Shown here piece after piece: positions 9,509 to 19,700 of a DNA stretch of 64,000 nucleotides. Location of the stretch: the NCBI RefSeq assembly GCF_022549785.1, contig NZ_JAKZGO010000017.1, positions 36,180 through 100,179 on the forward strand. The letters are read 5' to 3'. Made by a program: the position numbers and the translations under genes. Numbering within the stretch: the first letter of the stretch is position 1; every line of letters begins with the position of its first letter. The notes under the pieces were generated by a model, which was not told where the DNA came from, did not search any database, and worked only from the letters and a program-made list of their open reading frames with translations. Source of the stretch: Belliella alkalica. Its GTDB lineage: Bacteria > Bacteroidota > Bacteroidia > Cytophagales > Cyclobacteriaceae.

Positions 9509-9539
9509 TTTGCGTTAGCGTACGACTGTTATATCTTTG
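9509..9539 (+). promoter_or_regulatory. Bacteroidota-type promoter for tatA-gatA
   Basis: TTTG at 9509-9512, a 19-base spacer and TATCTTTG at 9532-9539 make a full match to the TTTG-N19-TAnnTTTG consensus, 31 bases before the tatA ATG. Confidence 0.72.
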
Positions 9540-9569
9540 TATCAAATTCAAAATCTAAATAAAAAGATC

Positions 9570-9776
9570 ATGACAGCATTAGGTTTTATCGGAGGAATGA
9601 GCCCAGGATCTATGATTCTAATAATCTTGGTAATTGTATTGTTCTTCGGTGCCAAAAGAATCCCTGAATTAGCGAGAGGATTGGGTAGAGGAATCAGAGA
9701 GTTCAAGGACGCTACAAAAGAAATCCAAAATGACCTCGAAGACGGGTTGAAGGATGACAAAAAGAAGAAAGACTAA
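9570..9776 (+). CDS. tatA: Twin-arginine translocase subunit TatA/TatE
   Basis: A 68-residue inner-membrane protein that polymerises to form the Tat pore for folded proteins. It shows the family plan: a short periplasmic N-terminus, one membrane span (about 14-27), the hinge FGAKRIPELARGLG, an amphipathic helix and a highly charged tail ending KDDKKKKD. The start is the ATG at 9570; an in-frame start 33 bases upstream falls inside the promoter -7 element and is unlikely. tatC is not in this window. gatA begins 12 bases after the stop. Confidence 0.93.
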   Translation: MTALGFIGGMSPGSMILIILVIVLFFGAKRIPELARGLGRGIREFKDATKEIQNDLEDGLKDDKKKKD

Positions 9777-9788
9777 AAAAATCAAACA

Positions 9789-11219
9789 TTGGAAAAATTC
9801 CTTTCATTTGACGAAATAAAAAAGTCGCTAGAAAACAAGCAAACTGATTGTACAGCGATTGTAAATTATTATCTGAACAATATCAAAACGAAGGCGCACC
9901 TAAACGCCTTCGTTGAAGTTTATACGGAATCCGCACTACAACAGGCTGCTAACGTAGACCAGAAAATCAACTCAGGTAATGCTGGTAGATTAGCCGGAAT
10001 GGTAATTGGAATCAAAGACGTCCTTTGCTACAAAGGTCATGAGTCTAATGCTTCTAGTAAAATCCTTGAAGGATTCGAGTCCCAGTTTACAGCTACAGCT
10101 GTTCAGAGACTTTTAGATGAAGATGCCATAATCATTGGAAGCTTGAATTGTGATGAATTCGGCATGGGTAGTTCCAACGAGAACTCTGTGCACGGAAAAG
10201 TATTAAATGCTGCTGACGAGAGCCGAGTTCCAGGTGGTTCCTCTGGTGGTTCTGCAGTAGCTGTTCAAGCCAATCTTTGTACAGTTTCATTGGGTACTGA
10301 TACTGGTGGATCGGTTAGGCAACCGGCAGCTTTTACAGGCTTAGTTGGAATCAAACCTACATATTCAAGAGTCTCAAGATGGGGCTTGATTGCTTATGCA
10401 TCTTCATTTGACACTATTGGAGTTTTCTCCAGAAACGTACCTGACAATGCATTGGTAATGGAAATTATGGCAGGGTCTGATGATTTTGACAGTACTGTAT
10501 CCAAGAAGCCAGTACCGCATTATAGCGAACTGCTACACTTTGACAAAAGGGTGAAGGTCGCTTACCTCAAAGAGTCCATAGAATCACCTGCCCTACAACC
10601 TGAAATCAAGGAAAACACATTGGCTGTATTGGAAAGATTGAAAAACGAGGGGCATCAAGTAGACGAAGTTAATTTTCCACTTTTGAAATATGTGCTTCCT
10701 ACGTACTATATTCTTACTACTGCTGAAGCAAGTTCCAATCTATCAAGATTTGACGGCGTAAAGTATGGCTATAGAACACCAAACGCGCACAATTTGGAGA
10801 GCATGTACAAATTGACTCGTAGCGAAGGATTTGGAGATGAAGTAAAGCGAAGAATCATGCTTGGCACTTTTGTCTTAAGTGCTAGCTATTATGATGCTTA
10901 TTTTACCAAAGCTCAAAAAGTTAGAAGGTTGATAAAAGAGTTTACCGAAGATTTATTAAATAAATATGACTATATTATTATGCCAACTACGCCATCCACG
11001 GCGTTTAAGTTTGGAGAACATAGTAATGATCCAGTCGCTATGTATTTAGAAGATCTATTCACAGTACAAGCATCAGTATCAGGAGTTCCGGCTTTATCTA
11101 TTCCGAATGGGTTAGATAAAAATGGCTTGCCAATCGGTTTACAAATCATGGCAAATTCATTTAAAGAAGCTGAGCTTTATGCTTTTGCAAACTACCTAAC
11201 GATGTCCAATAACAAATAA
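9789..11219 (+). CDS. gatA: Asp-tRNA(Asn)/Glu-tRNA(Gln) amidotransferase subunit A
   Basis: The glutaminase subunit of GatCAB, which converts mischarged Glu-tRNA(Gln) or Asp-tRNA(Asn) to the amide form. 476 residues, amidase-signature fold. The Ser-cisSer-Lys triad is visible as K76 (in GIKDV), S151 (in PGGSSGGS) and S175 (in TGGS), with spacings equal to those of the staphylococcal enzyme. The start is a TTG at 9789, since no ATG is available before the conserved N-terminus. gatB and gatC are not adjacent, which is common in Bacteroidota. It probably shares the tatA promoter. Confidence 0.93.
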   Translation: MEKFLSFDEIKKSLENKQTDCTAIVNYYLNNIKTKAHLNAFVEVYTESALQQAANVDQKINSGNAGRLAGMVIGIKDVLCYKGHESNASSKILEGFESQFTATAVQRLLDEDAIIIGSLNCDEFGMGSSNENSVHGKVLNAADESRVPGGSSGGSAVAVQANLCTVSLGTDTGGSVRQPAAFTGLVGIKPTYSRVSRWGLIAYASSFDTIGVFSRNVPDNALVMEIMAGSDDFDSTVSKKPVPHYSELLHFDKRVKVAYLKESIESPALQPEIKENTLAVLERLKNEGHQVDEVNFPLLKYVLPTYYILTTAEASSNLSRFDGVKYGYRTPNAHNLESMYKLTRSEGFGDEVKRRIMLGTFVLSASYYDAYFTKAQKVRRLIKEFTEDLLNKYDYIIMPTTPSTAFKFGEHSNDPVAMYLEDLFTVQASVSGVPALSIPNGLDKNGLPIGLQIMANSFKEAELYAFANYLTMSNNK

Positions 11220-11232
11220 AATTTACCTGACC

Positions 11233-12639
11233 ATGAAAAATCTAATTCCCTCCATTTCCTTTACTTTGATAATGGTTTTGTCTGGAAATTCTATTGTTTA
11301 TGGTCAGGAACCACTTTTTCAAATAGAAGTAGAAGAAGAAAGTATTTCTCCAACTTATTCATTTGACTTTGTTCCAGATTTCACTTACGATGAAGTCGCA
11401 AGAAAAATCAAGGCAATGGACACTGAAATGCCCTTTGAATTGAACGAGAGGATTTTCTCATTCATAAACTATTTTGCAGTTAGGAATAGGGATTATGCTA
11501 GAATGGTATTGGAAAGACAGTCTACATACTTCCCTCTTTTTGAGCAAACTCTGGCACATCACGACATGCCAGATGATGTAAAATACCTAGCAATAATAGA
11601 ATCTGGACTTAATCCAAGAGCAAAATCAAGGGTCGGTGCTATGGGACTTTGGCAGTTTATGCCAGCTACAGGAAGGATGTATAACCTTCAAGCAAACAAC
11701 GACATAGACGACAGAATGGATCCTGAACTTTCGACTGACGCTGCTGCCAAGTATTTAAAATCCCTTTACAAAATGTTTGGGAATTGGGAATTGGCACTCG
11801 CAGCTTACAATTGTGGGCCTGGAAATGTAAGAAAAGCAATCCGGAAATCCGGTGGAAAGCAAACTTTTTGGGAAGTGTATGATCATTTACCAAAGGAAAC
11901 AAGAAGCTATGTTCCACAATTTCAGGCAATGATGTATATTCTTAGATATGCAGAAGATCACAATTTGTTTTTGGAAGAACCATCCTACCCTATTGCTTAC
12001 AAAAAAATCCAATTCAACCAAGAAGTAGATTTGGATCAACTTGCCCAGATTTCAGGATTGTGTATCGAAGACTTGGAACAATTAAATCCTTCTGTACAAA
12101 ACAGAATGATCCCATCTTCACACAAACATATAGCTTTAAAAGTACCTGCATCAAAAGCAGAGTTCATCGCACAAAATCAGCAAGAATTCAAAAATGCGGT
12201 AGCACTAACGGACGAAAGAGTAAATGTGCTAAGAGCTGCTAAAAATGCACAGAATCCATTGATAAAATCATCATCAAACAATCCAGCAGAGTCACTACTT
12301 AACTATAAGGTGAAATCAGGTGACGTATTGGGGAACATTGCACAAAGACATGGTACAACTGTTACTGATATTAAAAACTGGAATAACCTAAGCTCAAACA
12401 CAATAAAAGTTGGGCAAACATTGAAAATATATTCAAAGAAACCTGTTCAAAATTCAACTTTGGCTAACAATAATACTGAGGTAAATCAAAACAGTTCAAA
12501 GATGTACACAGTTCAGCCAGGAGATTCATTGTGGCTAATTACCAAGAAATTAAATGGAGTCACCATAGAACAAATCAAGAAATTGAATAACCTGAATTCA
12601 AACCAGATTAAGCCTGGGCAAAAATTAATCATAGGGTAA
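11233..12639 (+). CDS. MltD-like lytic transglycosylase with LysM repeats
   Basis: Cleaves peptidoglycan glycan strands to form 1,6-anhydromuramyl ends. 468 residues with a signal peptide (to about residue 24), then the SLT domain around 100-240 with catalytic E123 in IIESGLNP, and the motifs AMGLWQFMPATGR and ALAAYNCGPGNVRKA. A degenerate LysM-like segment (near 275-300) is followed by two clear C-terminal LysM units (YKVKSGDVL..., YTVQPGDSLW...) that bind peptidoglycan. There is no lipobox. It lies 13 bases after gatA and is probably in the same transcript. Confidence 0.92.
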   Translation: MKNLIPSISFTLIMVLSGNSIVYGQEPLFQIEVEEESISPTYSFDFVPDFTYDEVARKIKAMDTEMPFELNERIFSFINYFAVRNRDYARMVLERQSTYFPLFEQTLAHHDMPDDVKYLAIIESGLNPRAKSRVGAMGLWQFMPATGRMYNLQANNDIDDRMDPELSTDAAAKYLKSLYKMFGNWELALAAYNCGPGNVRKAIRKSGGKQTFWEVYDHLPKETRSYVPQFQAMMYILRYAEDHNLFLEEPSYPIAYKKIQFNQEVDLDQLAQISGLCIEDLEQLNPSVQNRMIPSSHKHIALKVPASKAEFIAQNQQEFKNAVALTDERVNVLRAAKNAQNPLIKSSSNNPAESLLNYKVKSGDVLGNIAQRHGTTVTDIKNWNNLSSNTIKVGQTLKIYSKKPVQNSTLANNNTEVNQNSSKMYTVQPGDSLWLITKKLNGVTIEQIKKLNNLNSNQIKPGQKLIIG

Positions 12640-12715
12640 ACTAATTTAATAGTGATTTTATTTTTCTTTATTTAACTAATTGTTAAATTAGTCCTAAACA
12701 TCTATCATAAAACTT

Positions 12716-13822
12716 ATGAAATCATTTAATAGACTATTCCCGATAGTTTTCATCATTCTTTCCATTGTTGCATTTGTATCATGTGATGAAAACTCTGAAA
12801 ATGCCAATTCTACAAAACCTAAAGCCAGAGGAGCTATAGGAGAAATAATCTTAGCAATCGATTCTACAAAATGGCAAGGACCTGTTGGCGATGCCCTACA
12901 GGCTGTTTTCTTAGATAATGTAAAAGGGTTGATCAGGGATGAACCCATGTTTTCGATAAGACGAGTAGATCCACGCGCAATGAATAGGATCTTTAAAATG
13001 GCCACTAACATAGTTTATGTTACTACCTTTGACGACAAAAGAGCTGGAAGCCAGAGCATAAACTCTCTATTTAGCAAAGAATCTAAAGAAAAAGCACAAT
13101 CAGACCCATCGCTGTATTTATTGAGAAGTGAAGATGAATTTGCTGTTGGCCAAGAATTGATTTATCTCTTCGGTAACAATGAGGAAGAATTGATCAAAAA
13201 TCTTACAACAAACAAAGGTAAACTACAAAATCTTTTTCAGGTACGTGAAAGAAAAAGACTAGAAAAAAGCTTAATGAATAGAAAAAGTGCCTTGGCTAGA
13301 AATGCAGGTCAAAAACTTGGGTTAGATATCAATGTACCAGCATCATACCAAGTTGCCAAGACAGAAGATGACTTTTTATGGCTTAGACAACCTACCCCAA
13401 GACCTGACAGAGCTGATATCAGTCTTTTCTTTTATGAAACAAACTACACTTCTGAAGACCAGACATTTCCGGAAAACATTATAAAGCTTCGAGACCAAAT
13501 TGCCCAAAAGCATCTATACGGTGACCCTAACAATAGAGAGTCATTTTTGGTAATTGAGAAAGTAGATCCAACTCCTGTATTTAATAACTTCAATATAAAT
13601 GGTAACTTTGCCGTAGAAATTCGTGGTGGATGGAAAACGAACAATATATCAATGGGCGGTTCCTTCCTTGCTTATGTTATGGTAGATTCGGAAAAAGGAA
13701 AACTTTACTACATGGAAGGCTTCGTATATTTCCCAAATAAAGAACATAGAGAAGCAATAAGAGAAATAGAAACACTTTTATTAGCTACAGATATTCTTTC
13801 TAAATCAGAAGAGGCAAGCTAA
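12716..13822 (+). CDS. DUF4837 family lipoprotein
   Basis: 368 residues with a lipoprotein signal ending FVSC (C23). The body (GAIGEIILAIDSTKWQGPVGD...) matches the Bacteroidota-specific DUF4837 family, whose function is unknown. A family feature is a two-part layout: a region with VTTFDD-type strands, then a second half including FYETNYTSEDQT. The 76-base gap before it contains a small TTAACTAATTGTTAA-like symmetry, but no convincing promoter was found. It is followed 22 bases later by malic enzyme. Membership is recognised from the N-terminal region; the role is unknown. Confidence 0.82.
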   Translation: MKSFNRLFPIVFIILSIVAFVSCDENSENANSTKPKARGAIGEIILAIDSTKWQGPVGDALQAVFLDNVKGLIRDEPMFSIRRVDPRAMNRIFKMATNIVYVTTFDDKRAGSQSINSLFSKESKEKAQSDPSLYLLRSEDEFAVGQELIYLFGNNEEELIKNLTTNKGKLQNLFQVRERKRLEKSLMNRKSALARNAGQKLGLDINVPASYQVAKTEDDFLWLRQPTPRPDRADISLFFYETNYTSEDQTFPENIIKLRDQIAQKHLYGDPNNRESFLVIEKVDPTPVFNNFNINGNFAVEIRGGWKTNNISMGGSFLAYVMVDSEKGKLYYMEGFVYFPNKEHREAIREIETLLLATDILSKSEEAS

Positions 13823-13844
13823 TAAACCTAAATAATTAACCTTT

Positions 13845-16109
13845 ATGGCGATTAAAATCAGAAAAGAAGACGCTCTAAATTACCACACACAAGGAAAGCC
13901 TGGTAAAATCGAGGTGATTCCTACCAAACCCCTTTCAAGTCAACTTGACTTAGCTTTGGCATACTCACCGGGAGTAGCAGAGCCATGTAAAGAAATCGAA
14001 GCAGACAAAGAAAATGTTTATAAATATACCGCAAAAGGCAATCTCGTAGCTGTTATTTCCAACGGAACTGCAGTGCTAGGGCTAGGCGATATCGGACCTG
14101 AGGCATCCAAACCTGTCATGGAAGGCAAAGGTGTACTTTTCAAAAAGTTCGCAGGTATCGATGTATTTGATATAGAAATTGACGAAAAAGATCCCAAGAA
14201 ACTCATTCAAATCATCAAGTCCTTAGAGCCAACTTTTGGAGGAATAAATCTTGAGGACATCAAAGCTCCTGAATGCTTTGAAATAGAGACTACGCTCAAA
14301 AAGGAAATGAAGATACCGGTCATGCATGATGATCAGCATGGTACAGCAATCATTTCTGGTGCTGCACTGCTGAATGCACTTGAAGTGGTAGGCAAAAATA
14401 TCGAAGATATCAAACTTGTCGTAAATGGCGCAGGTGCATCAGCTGTTTCTTGCACCAGATTTTATATGAGCCTCGGAGTGAAGCGCGACAATATCGTCAT
14501 GTGTGACAAAGAAGGTGCTATCAGAATGGATAGGCCTGATTTGGACTCCATCAAAAAGGAATTTGCTACTTCGAGAGATATCAATACTTTGACAGAAGCA
14601 CTATCTGGAGCGGATGTATTCTTAGGCCTTTCGGCAGGGAATATCGTGTCTGGAGACCAAATCAAAGTAATGGCACCAAATCCACTAGTATTTGCGCTTG
14701 CTAATCCTGATCCTGAAATAGCTTACGATGTAGCGATGGCTGCTCGTGAAGATTTGATTATGGCGACAGGTAGATCAGATTATCCTAATCAAGTCAATAA
14801 CGTTCTTGGTTTTCCTTACATTTTTAGGGGAGCCTTAGATGTACGAGCTACTTCCATAAACGAGGCCATGAAACTGGCGGCGGCAAAAGCAATCGCTAAA
14901 CTTGCTAAAGAACCGGTTCCTGAAATTGTAAATAAAGCATATGGTGATAACAAGCTTGCTTTTGGGCCAACTTATTTAATTCCAAAGCCATTTGACCCAA
15001 GGCTAATAACTACCATCGCTCCTGCAGTAGCGAAAGCTGCAATGGAATCTGGTGTTGCCAAAACTATGATTACAGATTGGGAGGCTTATGAACTCGAGCT
15101 TCAGGAAAGAATAGGCATTGATCAAAGGTTGATGTCAAGAGTAATCTCACGAGCCAAAAAAGACCCTAAACGCGTAGTATTTGCAGAAGCCGACAATATC
15201 AAGATATTGAAAGCTGCACAGATGATACGAGACGAGAAAATCGCTATCCCAATTTTGCTGGGTAACGAAGAGAAAATCATGGGTATGATCGAAGAAAACA
15301 AACTCGATCTCAACGGTGTAACAATCATTGATACCTACAAGAATATCGAAAAACTTCAAACCTATGGTGAGGTCCTTTTCAAAAAACGTCAGAGAAAGGG
15401 AGTGACATCCAAGGAGGCTGTTAGATTGATGCGAGACAGAAATTATTTTGGAGCTATGATGGTAGAACTAGGAGAAGCTGATGCATTGATTTCTGGTTTG
15501 ACCAAGGATTATCCAAAAACAATCCTGCCTTCGCTTCACGTGATTGGTGTAAAAGAAGGTACTGCTAGAGTAGCAGGTATGTACATTATGAATACAGATA
15601 AAGGTCCCTACTTCTTTGCAGATACTACCGTAAATTTGAACCCTACAGCTGAAGAGCTTGTAGAAATAATTGGCTTGACAGCAAATGGCGTAAAATTCTT
15701 TGACATAGAACCAAGAGTAGCGGTACTTTCCTACTCAAATTTCGGGTCTGCAAAAGGAGATACAGCCCTAAAAACAGCAAAGGCGGCCACCTTAGCAAAG
15801 GCCAAATACCCAGAGTTAATAATAGAAGGTGAAATGCAGGCAAACGTTGCGTTGAACGAAGAAATTCAAAAAGAAAACTATCCATTTAGCGCACTTATAG
15901 GGAAGAAAGCAAACACACTTATATTCCCTGATTTGAGTTCTGGAAATATTGCCTACAAATTGCTTTCCGAAATTGGAAATGCTGAAGCAATTGGCCCTGT
16001 ACTTTTGGGAATGAATAAACCTGTTCATATATTACAGCTTGGTAGCTCAATCAGAGAAATTGTCAACATGGTAGCAATTGCTGTGGTAGATGCACAAACT
16101 AAAAGTTAA
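13845..16109 (+). CDS. maeB: NADP-dependent malic enzyme with phosphotransacetylase-like domain
   Basis: Decarboxylates malate to pyruvate, making NADPH. 754 residues, the hybrid MaeB type. The malic N-domain runs to about residue 165 (YSPGVAEPC, then [12 protein letters not shown] and MHDDQHGTA). A Rossmann NAD(P)-binding domain follows to about 410 ([12 protein letters not shown]). A phosphotransacetylase-like C-terminal domain (about 430-750) begins [11 protein letters not shown]; in E. coli MaeB this domain is regulatory rather than catalytic. It is followed three bases later by ruvA. Confidence 0.94.
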   Translation: MAIKIRKEDALNYHTQGKPGKIEVIPTKPLSSQLDLALAYSPGVAEPCKEIEADKENVYKYTAKGNLVAVISNGTAVLGLGDIGPEASKPVMEGKGVLFKKFAGIDVFDIEIDEKDPKKLIQIIKSLEPTFGGINLEDIKAPECFEIETTLKKEMKIPVMHDDQHGTAIISGAALLNALEVVGKNIEDIKLVVNGAGASAVSCTRFYMSLGVKRDNIVMCDKEGAIRMDRPDLDSIKKEFATSRDINTLTEALSGADVFLGLSAGNIVSGDQIKVMAPNPLVFALANPDPEIAYDVAMAAREDLIMATGRSDYPNQVNNVLGFPYIFRGALDVRATSINEAMKLAAAKAIAKLAKEPVPEIVNKAYGDNKLAFGPTYLIPKPFDPRLITTIAPAVAKAAMESGVAKTMITDWEAYELELQERIGIDQRLMSRVISRAKKDPKRVVFAEADNIKILKAAQMIRDEKIAIPILLGNEEKIMGMIEENKLDLNGVTIIDTYKNIEKLQTYGEVLFKKRQRKGVTSKEAVRLMRDRNYFGAMMVELGEADALISGLTKDYPKTILPSLHVIGVKEGTARVAGMYIMNTDKGPYFFADTTVNLNPTAEELVEIIGLTANGVKFFDIEPRVAVLSYSNFGSAKGDTALKTAKAATLAKAKYPELIIEGEMQANVALNEEIQKENYPFSALIGKKANTLIFPDLSSGNIAYKLLSEIGNAEAIGPVLLGMNKPVHILQLGSSIREIVNMVAIAVVDAQTKS

Positions 16110-16112
16110 TAT

Positions 16113-16712
16113 ATGATTGCATATCTAAAAGGAAAACTGGTTTTCAAAGACCCAACTTTTGTAATTATTGATATTTCAGGTATAGGATATCATGTAAAAA
16201 TATCCTTACAGACATATTCGAAAATAAAAGACGAGGAGCAAGTTATGCTCCTCACTTTTTTGCACATCAAAGAAGACGCTCATACACTTTATGGATTCAA
16301 GGAGGAAGCAGAAAAAAAACTTTTTTTGAATCTGATTTCTATCAGCGGAGTTGGACCAAATACAGGCTTAATGATTTTGTCATCACTAAGTTCAGAAGAG
16401 CTTGAAATGGCAATTATCCAAGAAGATTTTAAAACAATCCAAAATGTGAAAGGTGTAGGAGTAAAAACTGCACAAAGAATTGTACTAGAATTGAAGGATA
16501 AGGTCAAAAAAGACTCAATTTTAGAACTTTCTACTAATTCCACTGGATTTTTACATCAAAACAATAAAGTTAAAGAAGAGGCGTTACAGGCTCTAATGAC
16601 TCTAGGGTTTCCTAAAAACACCGCTGAAAAAAATATAGCAGCAATTTTAAAAAAAACAGGTCCAGATATTTCATTAGAAGATTTAATTAAAGCATCTTTA
16701 AAGTCAACATAA
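16113..16712 (+). CDS. ruvA: Holliday junction branch migration protein RuvA
   Basis: Binds Holliday junctions as a tetramer and recruits the RuvB motor. 199 residues with the N-terminal OB fold (MIAYLKGKL... IDISGIGYHVKIS), two helix-hairpin-helix motifs (ISGVGPNTGL and VKGVGVKTAQRIVLELKDK) and the C-terminal three-helix domain (EEALQALMTLGFPKNTAEKNI). It starts three bases after the malic enzyme stop and ends 19 bases before sprA. ruvA next to sprA is a recurrent Bacteroidota arrangement. Confidence 0.96.
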   Translation: MIAYLKGKLVFKDPTFVIIDISGIGYHVKISLQTYSKIKDEEQVMLLTFLHIKEDAHTLYGFKEEAEKKLFLNLISISGVGPNTGLMILSSLSSEELEMAIIQEDFKTIQNVKGVGVKTAQRIVLELKDKVKKDSILELSTNSTGFLHQNNKVKEEALQALMTLGFPKNTAEKNIAAILKKTGPDISLEDLIKASLKST

Positions 16713-16731
16713 TCCTTTAATTGATAAACAA

Positions 16732-19700
16732 TTGAACTTTTGCATTAATTTTTTTTTACACGTCAAAAGTGTCCGTTTATTTCCCCTAACAATTCTTGTT
16801 GTATTGTTGGGTGGCATGTCAATGCCTAATTTAAATGCTCAACAAGTAGCACAGGACACTACAATTACAAAACTAGATTCCTTAGATAAGAGAAGGGTCC
16901 TTCCATCATTCTTATTATGGAAAAATTTGAATACCAATCCTCTGTATCCAAATCAATACCAATTTCGGAATATTCAGTCGCCATTCTATCCATCTTCTCC
17001 TAGACAGGAAAGGGTGCAGGTTGAATTAGACTCTACTCTGAAATACAGAATCCAAGATCAGATCGACTCCACAGATGTAAACTCAGGGTATATTTATGAC
17101 TTTGATGAATATTCAAAAATAGAAGAGTTTAGACTTAGGCAACAATATTGGAGAGATCGCTCTCGGGGTAGTGATGGAGAAAGTGCAGTGAGCGGCAGAG
17201 GACTAATTCCTCCATTGACCACTAGCCCTAGTTTTGACCGTATTTTTGGTGGAAATGAAATAAACATTACACCAACTGGCTATGTAAATTTGGATCTTGG
17301 AGCTATATTCAGAAGAGTAGACAACCCTTCAATACCCATTAGGCAGCAACAAAATGGTGGCTTCAACTTCAACCAACAGATACAAATGAGTGTAAATGGT
17401 TCTTTGGGTCAAAAAATGAAACTTGGAGCAAATTTTGACTCCAACAATACTTTTGACTTTCAAAACCAACTCAAATTAGAATATGCAGGGTTTGATGAAG
17501 ATATTATTAAATCAATAGAAATAGGCAATGTAAGTATGCCTGTTCAAAATAGCCTAATACAAGGTGCTCAAAATCTTTTTGGAGTAAAAACTCAGCTTCA
17601 ATTTGGGAAACTTTTTGTAACAGGTGTTGCTTCAACTCAGCGAGGAAGAAGAGATGAATTGGTTATTGAAGGAGGTGGTCAAGGAAGATCTTTTGAAATC
17701 CAAGGATCTGAGTACGATGAAAACAGGCACTTTTTCTTAGCTCATTTCTTCAGAGACAATTATGAAAGATGGCTACGTGGTCTGCCTCAGGTTCTTTCTG
17801 GTGTGAATATTACTCGAGTTGAGGTTTATATCATGAACAGAGCAAATAATACTGAAACCCTCCGGAACTTCGCTGCATTTATTGATTTGGGTGAAGGACA
17901 GCGAATTTTCAGACCGGGTAATCCCAATGTAGGGACAGGTACTCCTGGAGCTCCTGCAGCAAATGGGTCCAACCTACTTTATAACAACCTTAATAGCAAC
18001 CCAGCTTATAGGCCATTTGACACAGGCTCTGCGGCCATTGAGTCCAACTTAAACCTTACTAGGGGCTCTGATTTTGAACAAATAAATGGAGCAAGAAAGT
18101 TAGCCCCAACTGAATTTATTTTTAATAGGGAACTAGGTTACATTTCTTTGACTAGAAAACTACAAAATGACGAAGTCTTGGCTGTATCTTATGAATATAC
18201 ACACAATGGAAATGTATATAAAGTAGGTGAGCTTTCAGAAGATTATCAAAATAGACCTGAGGATCAAATCATTTTTATGAAAATGTTGAGACCAGCACGA
18301 ATCAACACTAGATTACCAACTTGGGACTTGATGATGAAAAATGTCTATAATTTGAATGCAAATCAGATTCAAAGAGATGGTTTTCAACTACAAGTAATCT
18401 ATAGAGATGACAGAACTGGTCTAGATAACCCAAGTCTGCTAGAAGGTCAAAATGTAAAAAACATTCCTTTGATTAGACTTACAGGCTTAGATAACCTCAA
18501 CCCTCAAAATGACCCTTCTCCTGACGGTAATTTTGATTTTATTCCAGGAATAACAATCTTTCCAGATAGGGGGATGATAGTTTTTCCTGTCTTGGAACCA
18601 TTTGGACGTACACTCCAAAACCTTTTCTTGCCAAATGAAGGCGCTTTGATTGATAAGTTTGTCTTTGACACCTTATACAGAACCACACAAGCAGATGCAG
18701 AACTTGTCACAAGACTCAACAAGTATTTTATTAGAGGAAGACTCACTGCGGGTTCTGCTTCAGAAATTATGCTTCCAGGACTGAATATCTCACCTGGTTC
18801 TGTCATTGTCATGGCAGGAAACATCCCTTTAACAGAAGGAGTAGATTTTACAATTGATTATAATATAGGAAGGCTGAACATAATAAACGAAGGTATCCTT
18901 CAATCAGGAAAAAGGATAAACATAAGCTTTGAAAAAGCAGATCTTGTTTCCTTCCAAACACGAAGCTTGCTGGGAACTCGGCTTGATTATGTGTTTAGTG
19001 ACAAATTTAATTTAGGAGGGACATTCTTATACTTAAATGAAAGGCCAAACATCACTAGAATAGCTGCGGGTAGTGAAACTTTAAGAAACAGTATGTGGGG
19101 ATTGGATGCAAACTTCAGTGATGAGTCTAGGTTCTTAACAAAACTTGCAGATGCTTTGCCTTTTACCAATACGAAAGAAAAATCACTGGTTCAGTTTAGC
19201 GGTGAGTTTGCCCAATTGATTCCTGGTACATCAAATCGTGTAAACGGAGAGCAAGCAGCTTATATTGATGATTTTGAAACCGCTATCACTGCTTTTAATC
19301 TTGGTGGTGCAGCTGCACAAAACTGGCATTTGGCATCTACACCAAAAACAGAAAATGATGCATTTGATCTAAGTTCTACTACAGAAGACCGGCTTGGCAA
19401 TGCTTACAGAAGAGCAAAAGTAGCATGGTATAACATTGATAATATTTTTTATAGAGAATCAGGACCAGGTGTACCGACTAACATTTCAAGAGAAGATAGG
19501 CAAAATCACTATGTAAGGAGGGTGATTCCTCAGGAAATATTCCCACGTAGAGATCGAGACGTTATAATCGTTCCTGAGCCGTTATTTGAAATGGCATATT
19601 TCCCAAGTGAACGCGGCATGTATAACTACAACACTAACTTGGATAGTGATGGACTCCTACCAAATCCTAGAAACAACTATGGCGGGGTCACACGTGCCAT